From NCBI GenBank assembly GCA_003212345.1, contig QCPZ01000002.1:62001-126000 (forward strand): DNA of 64,000 nt, in the 5' to 3' direction. The stretch is from SAR116 cluster bacterium AG-447-A06. GTDB lineage: Bacteria > Pseudomonadota > Alphaproteobacteria > Puniceispirillales > Puniceispirillaceae. Positions 53,263-62,825 of the stretch are shown piece by piece; position 1 is the stretch's first letter, and the number at the start of each line of letters is the position of its first letter. A model generated the notes under the pieces. That model saw only the letters and a program-made list of their open reading frames with translations, made no database searches and was not told where the DNA came from. Position numbers and translations under genes: made by a program.

Positions 53263-56200
53263 ATGGCAGGTGGCAGGAAATTACCAAGTTTTAAAAATTT
53301 ACAACGATCACTAAAAGGGGAACTCCATGATGATGGCTTTACCTGTGGCCGTTACGCCACCGATGCATCAATCTATCAAATGATGCCGCATGGTGTCGTC
53401 GTTCCTAAAACTAACGATGACATCAAAGCTGCCATTGCATTTTGCAAAGATCAAGGCATGGCTCTTCTGCCACGCGGCGGGGGTACATCCCAATGCGGGC
53501 AAACCGTCAATCATGCGCTGGTTCTTGATAATACAAAATATCTGAATTCAATATTGGAACTCGACGTCAAAAACCAGCGTTGCGTGGTACAACCGGGCAT
53601 AGTGCTTGATGAATTAAACCGCCAACTGAAACCGCATGGGCTTTGGTTCCCAGTTGATGTTTCAACATCTAGCCGTGCAACAATTGGCGGCATGGCGGCG
53701 AATAACAGCTGTGGAGGCCGCTCAATCCGTTATGGTATCATGCGGGATAATGTCCATGCCATTGATGCGTTTCTTGCCGATGGTAGTCATGCCCATTTTG
53801 GTGCTTATGATCCAACAAAATTGCCACCCGCAGGCAGGCTTGGCAAGGTTCTGCCGGATTTATTAAAGCTAGGCGCAACACATAAAGATGATATCCTATC
53901 CAGCTTTCCAAAAGTTCTCCGCCGGGTCGGGGGGTATAACATTGATGCACTGATTCCGGATGCGATGGCCCTACGCCCATATGGCAAAACAGGCGACGGC
54001 ATCAATCTTGCTCACCTTCTAGTCGGCTCAGAGGGCACCCTTGCCTATTCGACTGCAATCACCTTGAAACTATCGCCCTTGCCCATACGCAAAGTTATGG
54101 GACTGTGTCATTTTCCTACCTTTTACAAGGCCATGGACGCAGCACAGCACCTTGTCACGCTTGATCCAGTTGCTGTTGAACTAATTGATAACACGATGCT
54201 TGATCTGGCGAGATCGATCGCACTGTTCCGGCCCACAGTTGAAAAATATATTAAGGGGCAACCTGCCGCTATTCTAGTGGTTGAATTTGCCGAAAACGAA
54301 GAAGCAGAGAACACTCAGCGCCTTGCTGCATTAGAGTCGATGATGGCTGACCTTGGCTTTGGCTGGGAAAATCAAGAAGACTTTAATGGTGGCACCGTTA
54401 TCCTTACCGAAGGAGATGATCAGGCACGGATTAGCGAGATGCGGAAATCTGGCCTTAATATCATGATGTCGATGAAAACATCGGCCAAACCAGTTTCTTT
54501 CGTCGAAGATTGCGCGGTCGACTTGACGGACCTTGCGGAATATACTGATAAGCTCACTAAAATTTTTACCAAATATAAAACCACAGGCACATGGTATGCG
54601 CACGCTTCCGTTGGGTGCCTACATGTCCGGCCTGTTCTTGACATGAAGAGTGGCGATGACGTGGCTACAATGCGCAAAATCGCAGAAGAAGCCTTCCAAT
54701 TGGTCAAAGATTATGGGGGATCACACTCAGGTGAGCATGGCGATGGCATTGCCCGATCAGAATTTAATGAAGTGATGTTTGGAAAAAAGATGGCAGCTTT
54801 GTTTCAGCAAGTGAAACAAATACTTGACCCACAGTCCATTTTTAACCCCGGCAAAATTACCAACTCCCCAAAAATGGACGATCGTTCATTATTCCGCTTT
54901 GCACCCGGCTATAAAATTGATGACTTTCCAACAAGATTAAATTGGAATGCATGGCCCGGAGCGGCCGGCGGGCTCCAAGGTGCTGTGGAAATGTGCAATA
55001 ACAATGGTGCCTGCCGTAAACTAGAAGGGGGAGTGATGTGCCCTTCATTTCGAGCAACACACGACGAGCGAGACTCCACCCGCGGACGGGCTAATAGCCT
55101 ACGTCTCGCATTATCGGGTCAGCTTGGTCAAGACGCTCTTGTAAGTGACGCAATGGATGAAACAATGAAGCTATGCGTGTCGTGCAAGGCCTGCAAACGC
55201 GAATGTCCCACCGGCGTTGATATGGCACGAATGAAGGTTGAGATTACAGCCCTGCGCACCGAGGCGAAAGGCCTCTCATTCCATGATTGGCTCATCGCTC
55301 ATCTGCCTCGCTACGCCCCCTATATGGCTGCGATGGCCCCTTTAATCCGCCTGCGCGACATTGTTCCAGGAGCCGCATGGCTAAGCGAAAAGCTTACCGG
55401 ATTTACCGCCCGCCGTCCCCTACCTCGCTGGCAACGCAGGTGGTTCCGCGATAATGAACTACCTCAAACCCCAAATAAGGGCGTCATATCGACAACAAAA
55501 AAGCCTCCCCTTTTACTATTTATAGACAGCTTTAACCGCTATTTTGAGCCTGAAAACCTGCGCGCAGCTATACGGGTATTTCAGGCCACTGGTTATGATG
55601 TCTTTGTTCCCTCAACTCCCGACAGCGGCCGGCCTCTCTGTTGCGGGCGAACCTATCTGTCAACTGGCCTAATTGATCTTGCTCGTGAGGAAGCTGGACG
55701 GTTAGCAGCGACTCTTGCCCCATTTGCACGGGTAGGCATACCTATTGTGGGACTTGAGCCATCCTGTACATTGGCGCTTCGCGATGAAATTCCCGCCTTA
55801 TTGAATAATCAAGATTCCAAAGATGTTGCGTCAGCAACCTTGACGTTCGAAGAATTGCTTGCTCGTGACAAGCCGAGTTTGTCATTGAGATCCACCAAAT
55901 CTAGGGCACTATTGCATGGCCATTGCCACCAGAAAGCCTTTGATGCGGTGAGGCCCATAGAGGAAGTTTTATCATGGATCGAAGGACTAGAAGTCGAAAA
56001 AATTGAGACAAGCTGCTGCGGCATGGCTGGAGCGTTTGGCTACGGCGCGGACAATTTTGACATTTCAATGAAAATGGCAAACGCCAATCTTCTTCCGCGA
56101 ATTCTTGAAGCCTCCCCGGAGACCATGATTATCGCTGACGGTACGTCATGTCGTTGCCAGATCAAGGATGGAACAGCGCGCGAGGCAAAGCATGTTGCAA

Positions 56201-56268
56201 TTCTCCTCGACGAATTGATGAAAGCGGCTAATAATAATCTTAAAACTCAGAGTGAAAAAAGGCTATGA
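53263..56268 (+). CDS. FAD-linked 2-hydroxyacid oxidase fused to Fe-S (CCG) domain, YdiJ-like
   Basis: 1001 residues combining a GlcD-like FAD part and a GlcF-like part. FAD_binding_4 has LPRGGGTSQCGQTV (about residues 68-80) and FAD-oxidase_C ends with HSGEHGDGIARSE. Two 4Fe-4S motifs follow, C-N-N-N-G-A-C-R-K and C-V-S-C-K-A-C-K-R-E-C-P, then CCG motifs in RPLCCGRTY and ETSCCGMAG. Such proteins oxidise D-2-hydroxyacids (lactate, glycolate, 2-hydroxyglutarate) at the membrane and pass electrons to quinone. The divergent glyoxylate aminotransferase argues for a glycolate- or hydroxypyruvate-linked role. ATG 53263 is preferred over GTG 53254. Confidence 0.87.
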   Translation: MAGGRKLPSFKNLQRSLKGELHDDGFTCGRYATDASIYQMMPHGVVVPKTNDDIKAAIAFCKDQGMALLPRGGGTSQCGQTVNHALVLDNTKYLNSILELDVKNQRCVVQPGIVLDELNRQLKPHGLWFPVDVSTSSRATIGGMAANNSCGGRSIRYGIMRDNVHAIDAFLADGSHAHFGAYDPTKLPPAGRLGKVLPDLLKLGATHKDDILSSFPKVLRRVGGYNIDALIPDAMALRPYGKTGDGINLAHLLVGSEGTLAYSTAITLKLSPLPIRKVMGLCHFPTFYKAMDAAQHLVTLDPVAVELIDNTMLDLARSIALFRPTVEKYIKGQPAAILVVEFAENEEAENTQRLAALESMMADLGFGWENQEDFNGGTVILTEGDDQARISEMRKSGLNIMMSMKTSAKPVSFVEDCAVDLTDLAEYTDKLTKIFTKYKTTGTWYAHASVGCLHVRPVLDMKSGDDVATMRKIAEEAFQLVKDYGGSHSGEHGDGIARSEFNEVMFGKKMAALFQQVKQILDPQSIFNPGKITNSPKMDDRSLFRFAPGYKIDDFPTRLNWNAWPGAAGGLQGAVEMCNNNGACRKLEGGVMCPSFRATHDERDSTRGRANSLRLALSGQLGQDALVSDAMDETMKLCVSCKACKRECPTGVDMARMKVEITALRTEAKGLSFHDWLIAHLPRYAPYMAAMAPLIRLRDIVPGAAWLSEKLTGFTARRPLPRWQRRWFRDNELPQTPNKGVISTTKKPPLLLFIDSFNRYFEPENLRAAIRVFQATGYDVFVPSTPDSGRPLCCGRTYLSTGLIDLAREEAGRLAATLAPFARVGIPIVGLEPSCTLALRDEIPALLNNQDSKDVASATLTFEELLARDKPSLSLRSTKSRALLHGHCHQKAFDAVRPIEEVLSWIEGLEVEKIETSCCGMAGAFGYGADNFDISMKMANANLLPRILEASPETMIIADGTSCRCQIKDGTAREAKHVAILLDELMKAANNNLKTQSEKRL

Positions 56269-56272
56269 ACAG

Positions 56273-56935
56273 ATGGACAAACTGCCATCGGCAAAAATCA
56301 GAGACTCCCTAGAGCAGCGTATCATCGAGGGAGAACTCGGCAATGGCAAGCGCCTTGATGAAAATGAGTTGTCTAACTTTTATGGCGTTTCGCGAACACC
56401 TGTACGAGAAGCATTGCAACGACTTGCCGAGTCTGGCCTTGCTGAACATATACCGCGCCGAGGTACATTTATTCGGTCACCAAGTCTAAGCCAACTTGTT
56501 GAAATGTTTGAAGTGATGACAGAACTTGAATGTATGGCGATCAGACTTGCCGCCCGTAGGGCATCCTCTAATGATATTAATGCCCTTGAACGCGAAAATG
56601 AAACCTGCCGTGAAGCTGTTTTTGCAAATGACCAGAAGAAATATTACGAGGTGAACGCCCGCTTACATGGTCGAATCTACGAAATGTCTGGCAATAATTT
56701 TCTTGCAAATGAGGCCCGCCGCCTACATGACCGACTGCGTCCATTTCGTCGCCTTCAATTGCGGGTAAGGGGCCGGATGGAAGAGTCAATGGCCGAGCAT
56801 GACATTATTTTGGAGGCGCTGCGTGCTGGGGACGCTAATCGTGCGATGGAAACGATGAAAAAACATATCACTATCGTTGGTGTCCGCTTTAATGATCTTG
56901 TATCCAATTTTAATATGATCATGGGCAACAAATAA
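56273..56935 (+). CDS. GntR-family transcriptional regulator (FCD/FadR subfamily)
   Basis: 220 residues. The N-terminal winged helix has GELGNGKRLDENELSNFYGVSRTPVREALQRLAESGL and IPRRGTFIRSP. The C-terminal FCD domain holds Asp/His metal ligands (EVNARLHGRIYEMSGN, AEHDIILEALRAGDANRA). It begins 4 bases after the oxidase stop, so it belongs to the same operon. ATG 56273 is in frame, with AAGG 10 bases before; GTG 56252 is less likely. It probably senses a 2-hydroxyacid or related metabolite and binds the palindrome at 53235. Confidence 0.9.
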   Translation: MDKLPSAKIRDSLEQRIIEGELGNGKRLDENELSNFYGVSRTPVREALQRLAESGLAEHIPRRGTFIRSPSLSQLVEMFEVMTELECMAIRLAARRASSNDINALERENETCREAVFANDQKKYYEVNARLHGRIYEMSGNNFLANEARRLHDRLRPFRRLQLRVRGRMEESMAEHDIILEALRAGDANRAMETMKKHITIVGVRFNDLVSNFNMIMGNK

Positions 56936-57100
56936 ACGTGGCTCATCTTTTACGATAACTTAACGATATATCGGCCATTCCCCTAGGCGAATGTTCCCCA
57001 AAATGGGCCTCTTGGATAACACAGCGGATTATGTCAATATTTATCGACGAATCAAGGCCACGCATAGAAAGCACGTCCAATTAGGTCGGGAGCAAAATCA

Positions 57101-58900
57101 ATGCCAGACTCCAATGAATTGAATGGCGGACAGGTTATCATTGATTATTTGATTAAGGAAAAAGTGCCTTACGTGTTTGGCCTTTGCGGACATGGCAACA
57201 TTGGCCTTATAGATGCGATGCACGAACGTCAGGACGATATTGCAACAATCTCGGTTCATCATGAGAGTGTTGCTGGTTTTATGGCTGATGTTTATTACCG
57301 GGTATCCGGCCAGCCCACAGCAACATTTACATCATGTGGCCCTGGTTCAGCAAACTTGCCCATTAGCCTTGGTAATGCTTTTTTTGACTCGGTTCCGTTT
57401 TTAGCCATTACCGGCAACGTCCCGACCACGCAGTTTAACCGTGGTGCATTTCAAGAAACCTATCGTCATTACCAGGCAGATTTTCCATCTACTGTTCAAG
57501 CTTATTGCAAACGTGTTTATCAACCGACAAGAGGCGAACAAATGCCATTGATGGTTCGGCAAGCATGGAAAACAATGATAACTGGCAGACCTGGACCAGT
57601 TGTACTTGATGTCCCTTTTGACATTTTTAAGGAAACCGCGGCAAGTGAAGCACCCAATCCTGCTTTATGGTCAGCAAATATTTCGTCTCGCTGCGGGGCT
57701 GACCCAGAAGGTGTAATTAGGGCAGTCGATATGCTGCTGGCTGCGAAAAAACCAGCCATTGTAATTGGTCAAGGCGTTCGATATGGCGGTGCCACGATGG
57801 AACTGCGGGCTCTATCTGAGAGATTACAAATCCCTGTAGCCTCATCAGCAAGTGGGCTTGGTGCAATTCCAGTTGATCATCCCTTATCACTTGGACTGGT
57901 TCAGCGAGGCGGCACTTATCAAGCAAACCATGCCTGCCGTCAAGCTGATGTATTGATGGCTCTTGGTGTTAGGTTTGACGACCGCACTTCCAGCTCCTGG
58001 ATCCCAGGCTATTCCTTCACAATCCCGCCAACAAAATTGATTCATGTTGATATTGATCCAGAAGAAATCGGACGAAATTACCCGGTTGCACTTGGTTTGA
58101 TGGCTGATGTTCGGACGTTTTTACGGCAAGTTTTAGCCGAACTAGACCGCCGCGGTCACTCCAAAGAACCAACTGCTGACAGCCAAAAATGGCTGGCAAT
58201 GATCGATAGCTATCGTAACGAATGGAATGAATTTACCGCTCCCGGTTTTGTTGATGATAGCTCACCCATCAATCCACAGCGGGCGGCTGTGGAAATCGAC
58301 AAGGCTCTTCCCGAGGATGCCATTTTAGTCAGTGATATTGGCGTGCACCATAACTGGCTGTTACAATTTTGCACCCCAACCCGACCAGACTCGTTGATTG
58401 GATCTATGGGATTTGGTCCAATGGGATTTGGCGTTGCTGGTGTGATGGGCGCCAAGTTGGCAGCCCCAGAACGACCCTGCGTATCTGTGTGTGGAGATGG
58501 CGCTTTTTTCATGCACGCCAATGTTTTAGGCACTGCAGTCGAGTATAATATTCCCGTAGTGTGGGTGGTTTGGAACAATTATGCCTATGGGTCTATCCGT
58601 GGGCTCCAACGGGGCTATCTAGATAGTCGTGAACTAGCAACTGATTTTCATCATCCAGAAACTGGAAAACCATATAATCCAGATTTTGCCGCAATGGCCC
58701 AATCAGCGGGCGTTGACGGTGTGAGCATCGACCATCCAGGTGATTTAGGCGATGCAATTTTAGCAGGAATTAATAGCAATCGGCCCTATTTGATTGATGC
58801 AAAAATCAATGGTGATTTAAATCCGCCCGGTGCAGGTGTTTGGGAAATTCCGGGCCTTGGGATAAACCAACCAGCAATAGGTAAACGCTTTATTCCCTGA
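57101..58900 (+). CDS. Thiamine diphosphate-dependent enzyme (acetolactate synthase-like)
   Basis: 599 residues with the three ThDP domains. The N-terminal Pyr domain has GLCGHGNIGLIDAM and the catalytic Glu55 (HHESVAGF). The central domain contains PGPVVLDVPFD, and the PP domain has the metal motif VCGDGAFFMHANVLG with the closing W-V-V-W-N-N. Glyoxylate carboligase has Val in place of this Glu, so this is not a Gcl. It resembles decarboxylases/carboligases of the ilvB-like superfamily of uncertain substrate. Position behind the glyoxylate/GntR locus suggests a 2-oxoacid substrate. GGGAG precedes ATG by 9 bases. Confidence 0.85.
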   Translation: MPDSNELNGGQVIIDYLIKEKVPYVFGLCGHGNIGLIDAMHERQDDIATISVHHESVAGFMADVYYRVSGQPTATFTSCGPGSANLPISLGNAFFDSVPFLAITGNVPTTQFNRGAFQETYRHYQADFPSTVQAYCKRVYQPTRGEQMPLMVRQAWKTMITGRPGPVVLDVPFDIFKETAASEAPNPALWSANISSRCGADPEGVIRAVDMLLAAKKPAIVIGQGVRYGGATMELRALSERLQIPVASSASGLGAIPVDHPLSLGLVQRGGTYQANHACRQADVLMALGVRFDDRTSSSWIPGYSFTIPPTKLIHVDIDPEEIGRNYPVALGLMADVRTFLRQVLAELDRRGHSKEPTADSQKWLAMIDSYRNEWNEFTAPGFVDDSSPINPQRAAVEIDKALPEDAILVSDIGVHHNWLLQFCTPTRPDSLIGSMGFGPMGFGVAGVMGAKLAAPERPCVSVCGDGAFFMHANVLGTAVEYNIPVVWVVWNNYAYGSIRGLQRGYLDSRELATDFHHPETGKPYNPDFAAMAQSAGVDGVSIDHPGDLGDAILAGINSNRPYLIDAKINGDLNPPGAGVWEIPGLGINQPAIGKRFIP

Positions 58901-58939
58901 ATGACCATTTTATTTTGACAAAGCCCAGATCCGACCAAG

Positions 58940-60586
58940 CTATTTAACTTCTTTGGCTGTTTCACGAAGCACGTTTTTCTGAATTTTACCGGTTTGAGTT
59001 TTTGGAAGAGCAGAAAAAACAAAGTGACTTGGTAGCTTATAAGCCGCTAAATGTTCACGGCAGAAAGCCCGTAAATCATCAGAAGTAGGAGCATCAATGC
59101 CAGGCTTTAATGTGATGAAGGCACAGGGTGTTTCACCCCACTTATCATCGGGACGGGCCACTACAGCGGCTTCCATAATATTGGGGTGCTGATAGAGCGC
59201 TTCCTCAACTTCCAAACTGGAAATATTCTCACCGCCCGAGATAATGATGTCTTTCGACCGGTCTTTCACTTCGGCGTAACCATCGGGATGCATAACTGCA
59301 AGGTCGCCGCTGTGGAACCAACCACCCGCTGATGCTTTTGCCGTATCTTTTGGATTTTTTAAATACCCCTTCATAACCGTATTCCCGCGGAGCATAATCT
59401 CTCCGATAGTTTTGCCATCTGCTGGCACTGGCTGCATTGTCTCAGGGTCGACCACCTGGCAATCACCCGCCAAAACGTGTGGCACACCCTGACGAGCCAT
59501 TTTCTGGGCGCGAGTTGAGAGCGGTAAACTTGCCCAATCCTCCTGCATTTCACAGATAAGTGACGGGCCATAAGATTCCGTCAACCCATAGAGATGGGTG
59601 ATTTTAAACCCCATTGTTTCCATATCGTCAATCACCTTGCTTGGTGGGGCTGCGCCACCAGTTGCTACTTGTACCGGAACAGACCTAACGGTTCGTGGCT
59701 TCGCGTCATCAGGCGCATGAATCAGCATTGACAATACAATTGGCGCTGCTGCCATGTGGGTCACGTCCTCAGCATCAATGAGACGGAACACCTCAACAGG
59801 GTCTATCGCCCTCAGGCAGACATGCGTTCCACCAACCAAGGTTACTGACCAAGGATGGGTCCATCCGTCGCAATGAAAAAGCGGCAAGGTCCACAAATAA
59901 GTGCTACTCGAGCTCAGCCCTATCGCCAACACATTGCCGAGCGCGTTCAAGGCCGCCCCGCGATGTGAATAGACAACACCTTTAGGATTGCCCGTTGTGC
60001 CGGATGTATAACTAAGCGATATAGGCATTGTTTCATCCCGCAAATCGAACAAGGGCTCTTCTACATTACCGCTAGCAAGAAATGTCTCATAATCTGTCCC
60101 ACCGATCATTCGGCCAATATCAACTGCCGGGTCATCGATACCAATAACTTGGATTTTGCGGTCGCACATCGCCAATGCTGCCTCGGCAACATCCGCATAT
60201 TCCCTATCAACAAAAAGCATTTGGCTTTCACCATGACTTAGAATAGTTGCAATGGTTTTGGCATCAAGCCGGGTATTAATCGTGTTAAGGACAGCCCCCG
60301 TCATTGGCACAGCAAAATGCAGCTCTAGCATTTCAGGCACATTCGGACACAGAACAGAGACAGTGGTTTGTGGCTCTATACCAGCACCGATAATGGCCGC
60401 AGCAAGCTGCCGGCAGCGCGATCCAAATTCGGCGTAACTGATACGACGCTCGCCGTAGACAATCGCCGTTTTTTTGGCAAAAACATAACTAACTCTCTGG
60501 ATGAAATGAATTGGTGACAAGGGTTGTATATCAGCACCTTGCATATCCAGATTAGAATATAGTGAGTCAGTTTGTACATCAGACAT
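58940..60586 (-). CDS. Acyl-CoA synthetase (AMP-forming), LvaE-like
   Basis: 548 residues of the ANL superfamily: adenylate motif SYTSGTTGNPKGVVYSHRG, TLPLFHCDGWTHPW, the HLYGLTESYGP loop, and the hinge GDLAVMHPDGYAEVKDRSKD. The C-terminal catalytic lysine is in T-Q-T-G-K-I-Q-K. It activates a carboxylic acid with CoA. The size and motifs also fit DmdB-like medium-chain ligases, but the neighbours (acyl-CoA dehydrogenase, SDR, kinase) match LvaE of the levulinate operon. AAGGGG lies 8 bases before ATG. It is the last gene of a three-gene minus-strand unit. Confidence 0.88.
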   Translation of the reverse strand: MSDVQTDSLYSNLDMQGADIQPLSPIHFIQRVSYVFAKKTAIVYGERRISYAEFGSRCRQLAAAIIGAGIEPQTTVSVLCPNVPEMLELHFAVPMTGAVLNTINTRLDAKTIATILSHGESQMLFVDREYADVAEAALAMCDRKIQVIGIDDPAVDIGRMIGGTDYETFLASGNVEEPLFDLRDETMPISLSYTSGTTGNPKGVVYSHRGAALNALGNVLAIGLSSSSTYLWTLPLFHCDGWTHPWSVTLVGGTHVCLRAIDPVEVFRLIDAEDVTHMAAAPIVLSMLIHAPDDAKPRTVRSVPVQVATGGAAPPSKVIDDMETMGFKITHLYGLTESYGPSLICEMQEDWASLPLSTRAQKMARQGVPHVLAGDCQVVDPETMQPVPADGKTIGEIMLRGNTVMKGYLKNPKDTAKASAGGWFHSGDLAVMHPDGYAEVKDRSKDIIISGGENISSLEVEEALYQHPNIMEAAVVARPDDKWGETPCAFITLKPGIDAPTSDDLRAFCREHLAAYKLPSHFVFSALPKTQTGKIQKNVLRETAKEVK

Positions 60587-60611
60587 GGCTTAATCCCCTT
60601 CAGTCTAAACT

Positions 60612-61820
60612 TCAGTCTTGGCCAACACCCCATTCCCAAAACTCTTCGTTCGCTTGCTGTAAAAATCGACTTATGACCATTTGATGGACTTCGGTTGCAC
60701 CATCGACAAGCAAGGCCTGCCTGCCATAACGATAAATCCACTCAAGCACGGTATCCGTTGAATAACCTCGCGCACCACAGATCTGGATCGCATCACTTGT
60801 AACACGATTTAACAACTGTGAGACATGAATTTTTGCCATTGAAATGTCTTGCCGCGCCTTTGAACCCTGTTCGATCCGCCATGCCGCACGCATAACCATG
60901 ACCCGACCAATTTCTATATCCATTGCCGCTTGCCCAAGTTTCATTTGAATTGATTCGCGATCAATTAGCTTGATACCAAAACCACTTCGGTTGCTAGCAT
61001 AATCACTGGCAATATTAACGGCCCGCTTCGCGAGACCTAACCAGCGCATACAATGCGTCAACCTCGCAAGTCCAAGCCGGACCTGAGTTACTTTGAGTCC
61101 TTTTCCTTCACCCATAAGCACACGGTCATCATCTAATTCCATTTTATCAAAAATTAATTCGCAGTGCCCGCCGTGCTCCTCCGGTCCCATAATGCCAATT
61201 CGCCGCTCTATATGCCAACCCGGATCATCACGGTGAAACAAAAAAGCCGTTAGCCCATCGCGGGCAGCATCGCCAGTTTTTGCCACTAGAATAAAATGTG
61301 CAGCCTCACCTGCTCCAGTAATATACCATTTACGCCCATTGATGACCCATTTTCCGTTCACCCTTTTTGCGGTTGTCCTTATCATGCTCGGATCGGAGCC
61401 ACCACCCGGTGCAGGCTCGGTCATGGCAAAGGATGACCGAACGTCACCATTGATAATCGGTTGAAGCCAACGGTCTTTTTGCTCCTTGGTTGCGACCTTG
61501 TTTAAAATATACATGTTCCCATCATCGGGAGCCGCACAATTGAACGCTGCTGGTCCAAAAATAGAATAATTCATCGCTTCATATAAAACAGCCATACCGG
61601 TTGGCCCATAGCCAAGCCCACCCTGTTCAATTGGGATTTGTGGCGCCCATAGGCCAGCCTGTTTAACCTTTGCACGAAGGCTTTGCAGCACGGCTAAATC
61701 GATATTACCGTATGCATCAAAATTTTTTTCATCAGCCTCCAGTGGCACGATATGTTTCGTCACAAAGGCCTGAAGCCGAGCGTGATCCGCCTCTAATTTG
61801 GAATCAATTGAAAAATCCAT
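60612..61820 (-). CDS. Acyl-CoA dehydrogenase family, ACAD10/11/LvaC-like
   Basis: 402 residues. The flavin-binding parts FAMTEPAPGGGSDPSM and GRKWYITGAGEA are as in acyl-CoA dehydrogenases. At the catalytic base position (Y-E-G-T in normal ones) it has V-D-G-A-T-E-V-H, so the base is Asp373, the form seen in ACAD10/11. Those enzymes do not act as simple dehydrogenases: with an APH-type kinase they remove phosphate from 4-phosphoacyl-CoA to give an enoyl-CoA. The kinase is encoded just divergent at 62.8 kb. The CoA ligase follows by 26 bases. Confidence 0.87.
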   Translation of the reverse strand: MDFSIDSKLEADHARLQAFVTKHIVPLEADEKNFDAYGNIDLAVLQSLRAKVKQAGLWAPQIPIEQGGLGYGPTGMAVLYEAMNYSIFGPAAFNCAAPDDGNMYILNKVATKEQKDRWLQPIINGDVRSSFAMTEPAPGGGSDPSMIRTTAKRVNGKWVINGRKWYITGAGEAAHFILVAKTGDAARDGLTAFLFHRDDPGWHIERRIGIMGPEEHGGHCELIFDKMELDDDRVLMGEGKGLKVTQVRLGLARLTHCMRWLGLAKRAVNIASDYASNRSGFGIKLIDRESIQMKLGQAAMDIEIGRVMVMRAAWRIEQGSKARQDISMAKIHVSQLLNRVTSDAIQICGARGYSTDTVLEWIYRYGRQALLVDGATEVHQMVISRFLQQANEEFWEWGVGQD

Positions 61821-61865
61821 AAATGGCCAGTCCCTTTTTCTTGTGCTGTATTTGTTGTGCTAATG

Positions 61866-62600
61866 TTAAAGACCAGAGCTCATACCTCCGTCAATGGTCA
61901 GAGTTTCACCAGTCATATAGCTATTGGCCGGATCAAGAAGAAATAGGAGTGCAGGCATCAACTCTTTAGGTGTTGCAAAGCGGTGTAAAGCGGTGCGTTT
62001 TTGCAGCTTTACACCAGCGTCGCTCTCCAGAAACTCACGATTCAAATCTGTTATCACATAGCCCGGTGCAAGTGCATTAACTCGAATACCCTCACGCGCC
62101 AGTTCGATGGCAGCAGCCTTCGTAATTTGCATAACCGCCGCCTTGCTGGCCGCATAAATGCCAGTATGCGGCAATGGACGGTGTCCAAGCACCGAAGCGA
62201 CATTTACAATCACTCCGTCACCTGCCGCCTTCAAGGCCGGAACCGCAGCCTGTATTGTCCATAAGCTACCTAGGAAATTCGTATCGATTAGCTGCCTTAC
62301 CTCATCTTCATCACTTGAATGAATGGCAGCCGTCATAGCAATGCCAGCATTATTCACCAGAGCATTAAATTGGCGGCCAAATAGCTGCTCTTTTAAGGCT
62401 TGGCTATCTCTTACATCAGCAATGATTACTCCATGATTGTCACCTGGCAAATCAGCCAGCATCGCCGTAAGCGCCTCCTTTTTACGGCCTAACGCGAGAA
62501 CTGAGCCACCTGCCCTAGCAATTTCCCGACAAAACAAAGCCCCCAGCCCGCGCGCCGCACCAGTTACAAGAAACGACTTCCCATCAAGTAGTCTAGTCAT
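61866..62600 (-). CDS. SDR family oxidoreductase, LvaD-like
   Basis: 244 residues. The nucleotide motif T-G-A-A-R-G-L-G (13-20), N-N-A-G at 83-86, and the catalytic Ser136, Tyr149 and Lys153 (Y-A-A-S-K) are all present. So it is a normal, active short-chain dehydrogenase. In the levulinate operon LvaD reduces the 4-oxoacyl-CoA to 4-hydroxyacyl-CoA; the same role is inferred here from the neighbours. GGAGG precedes the ATG. It is the first gene of the minus-strand unit, and shares its control region with the divergent kinase gene. Confidence 0.85.
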   Translation of the reverse strand: MTRLLDGKSFLVTGAARGLGALFCREIARAGGSVLALGRKKEALTAMLADLPGDNHGVIIADVRDSQALKEQLFGRQFNALVNNAGIAMTAAIHSSDEDEVRQLIDTNFLGSLWTIQAAVPALKAAGDGVIVNVASVLGHRPLPHTGIYAASKAAVMQITKAAAIELAREGIRVNALAPGYVITDLNREFLESDAGVKLQKRTALHRFATPKELMPALLFLLDPANSYMTGETLTIDGGMSSGL

Positions 62601-62825
62601 GCAATTCCTCCGAAACCAAAATCATTGCAGGGCAGAATCTTTGCGCGCCATTTAGGCCCCATGCGCGTTTATTACGTATGTCTTTTTTGTTTCAACACCT
62701 GAAACTGCATAGTAAACTTACGCTAGCTGGGCCAAAATGGTCAAAACAATCTTGTCATGATTGGCCAACTCAGCACCGCTATTTGTTGTTTGAGTCAATA
62801 TCGATAGTAAAGCAAGGCAGTTTCC

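Noticed and set aside
57101-58900. Glyoxylate carboligase
   Set aside because: The catalytic glutamate (Glu55) is present, whereas glyoxylate carboligase has valine there.
58940-60586. DmdB, methylmercaptopropionate-CoA ligase of DMSP demethylation
   Set aside because: Family resemblance is possible, but no dmdA, dmdC or dmdD-like neighbours occur; the kinase, SDR and ACAD neighbours fit the levulinate-type pathway better.
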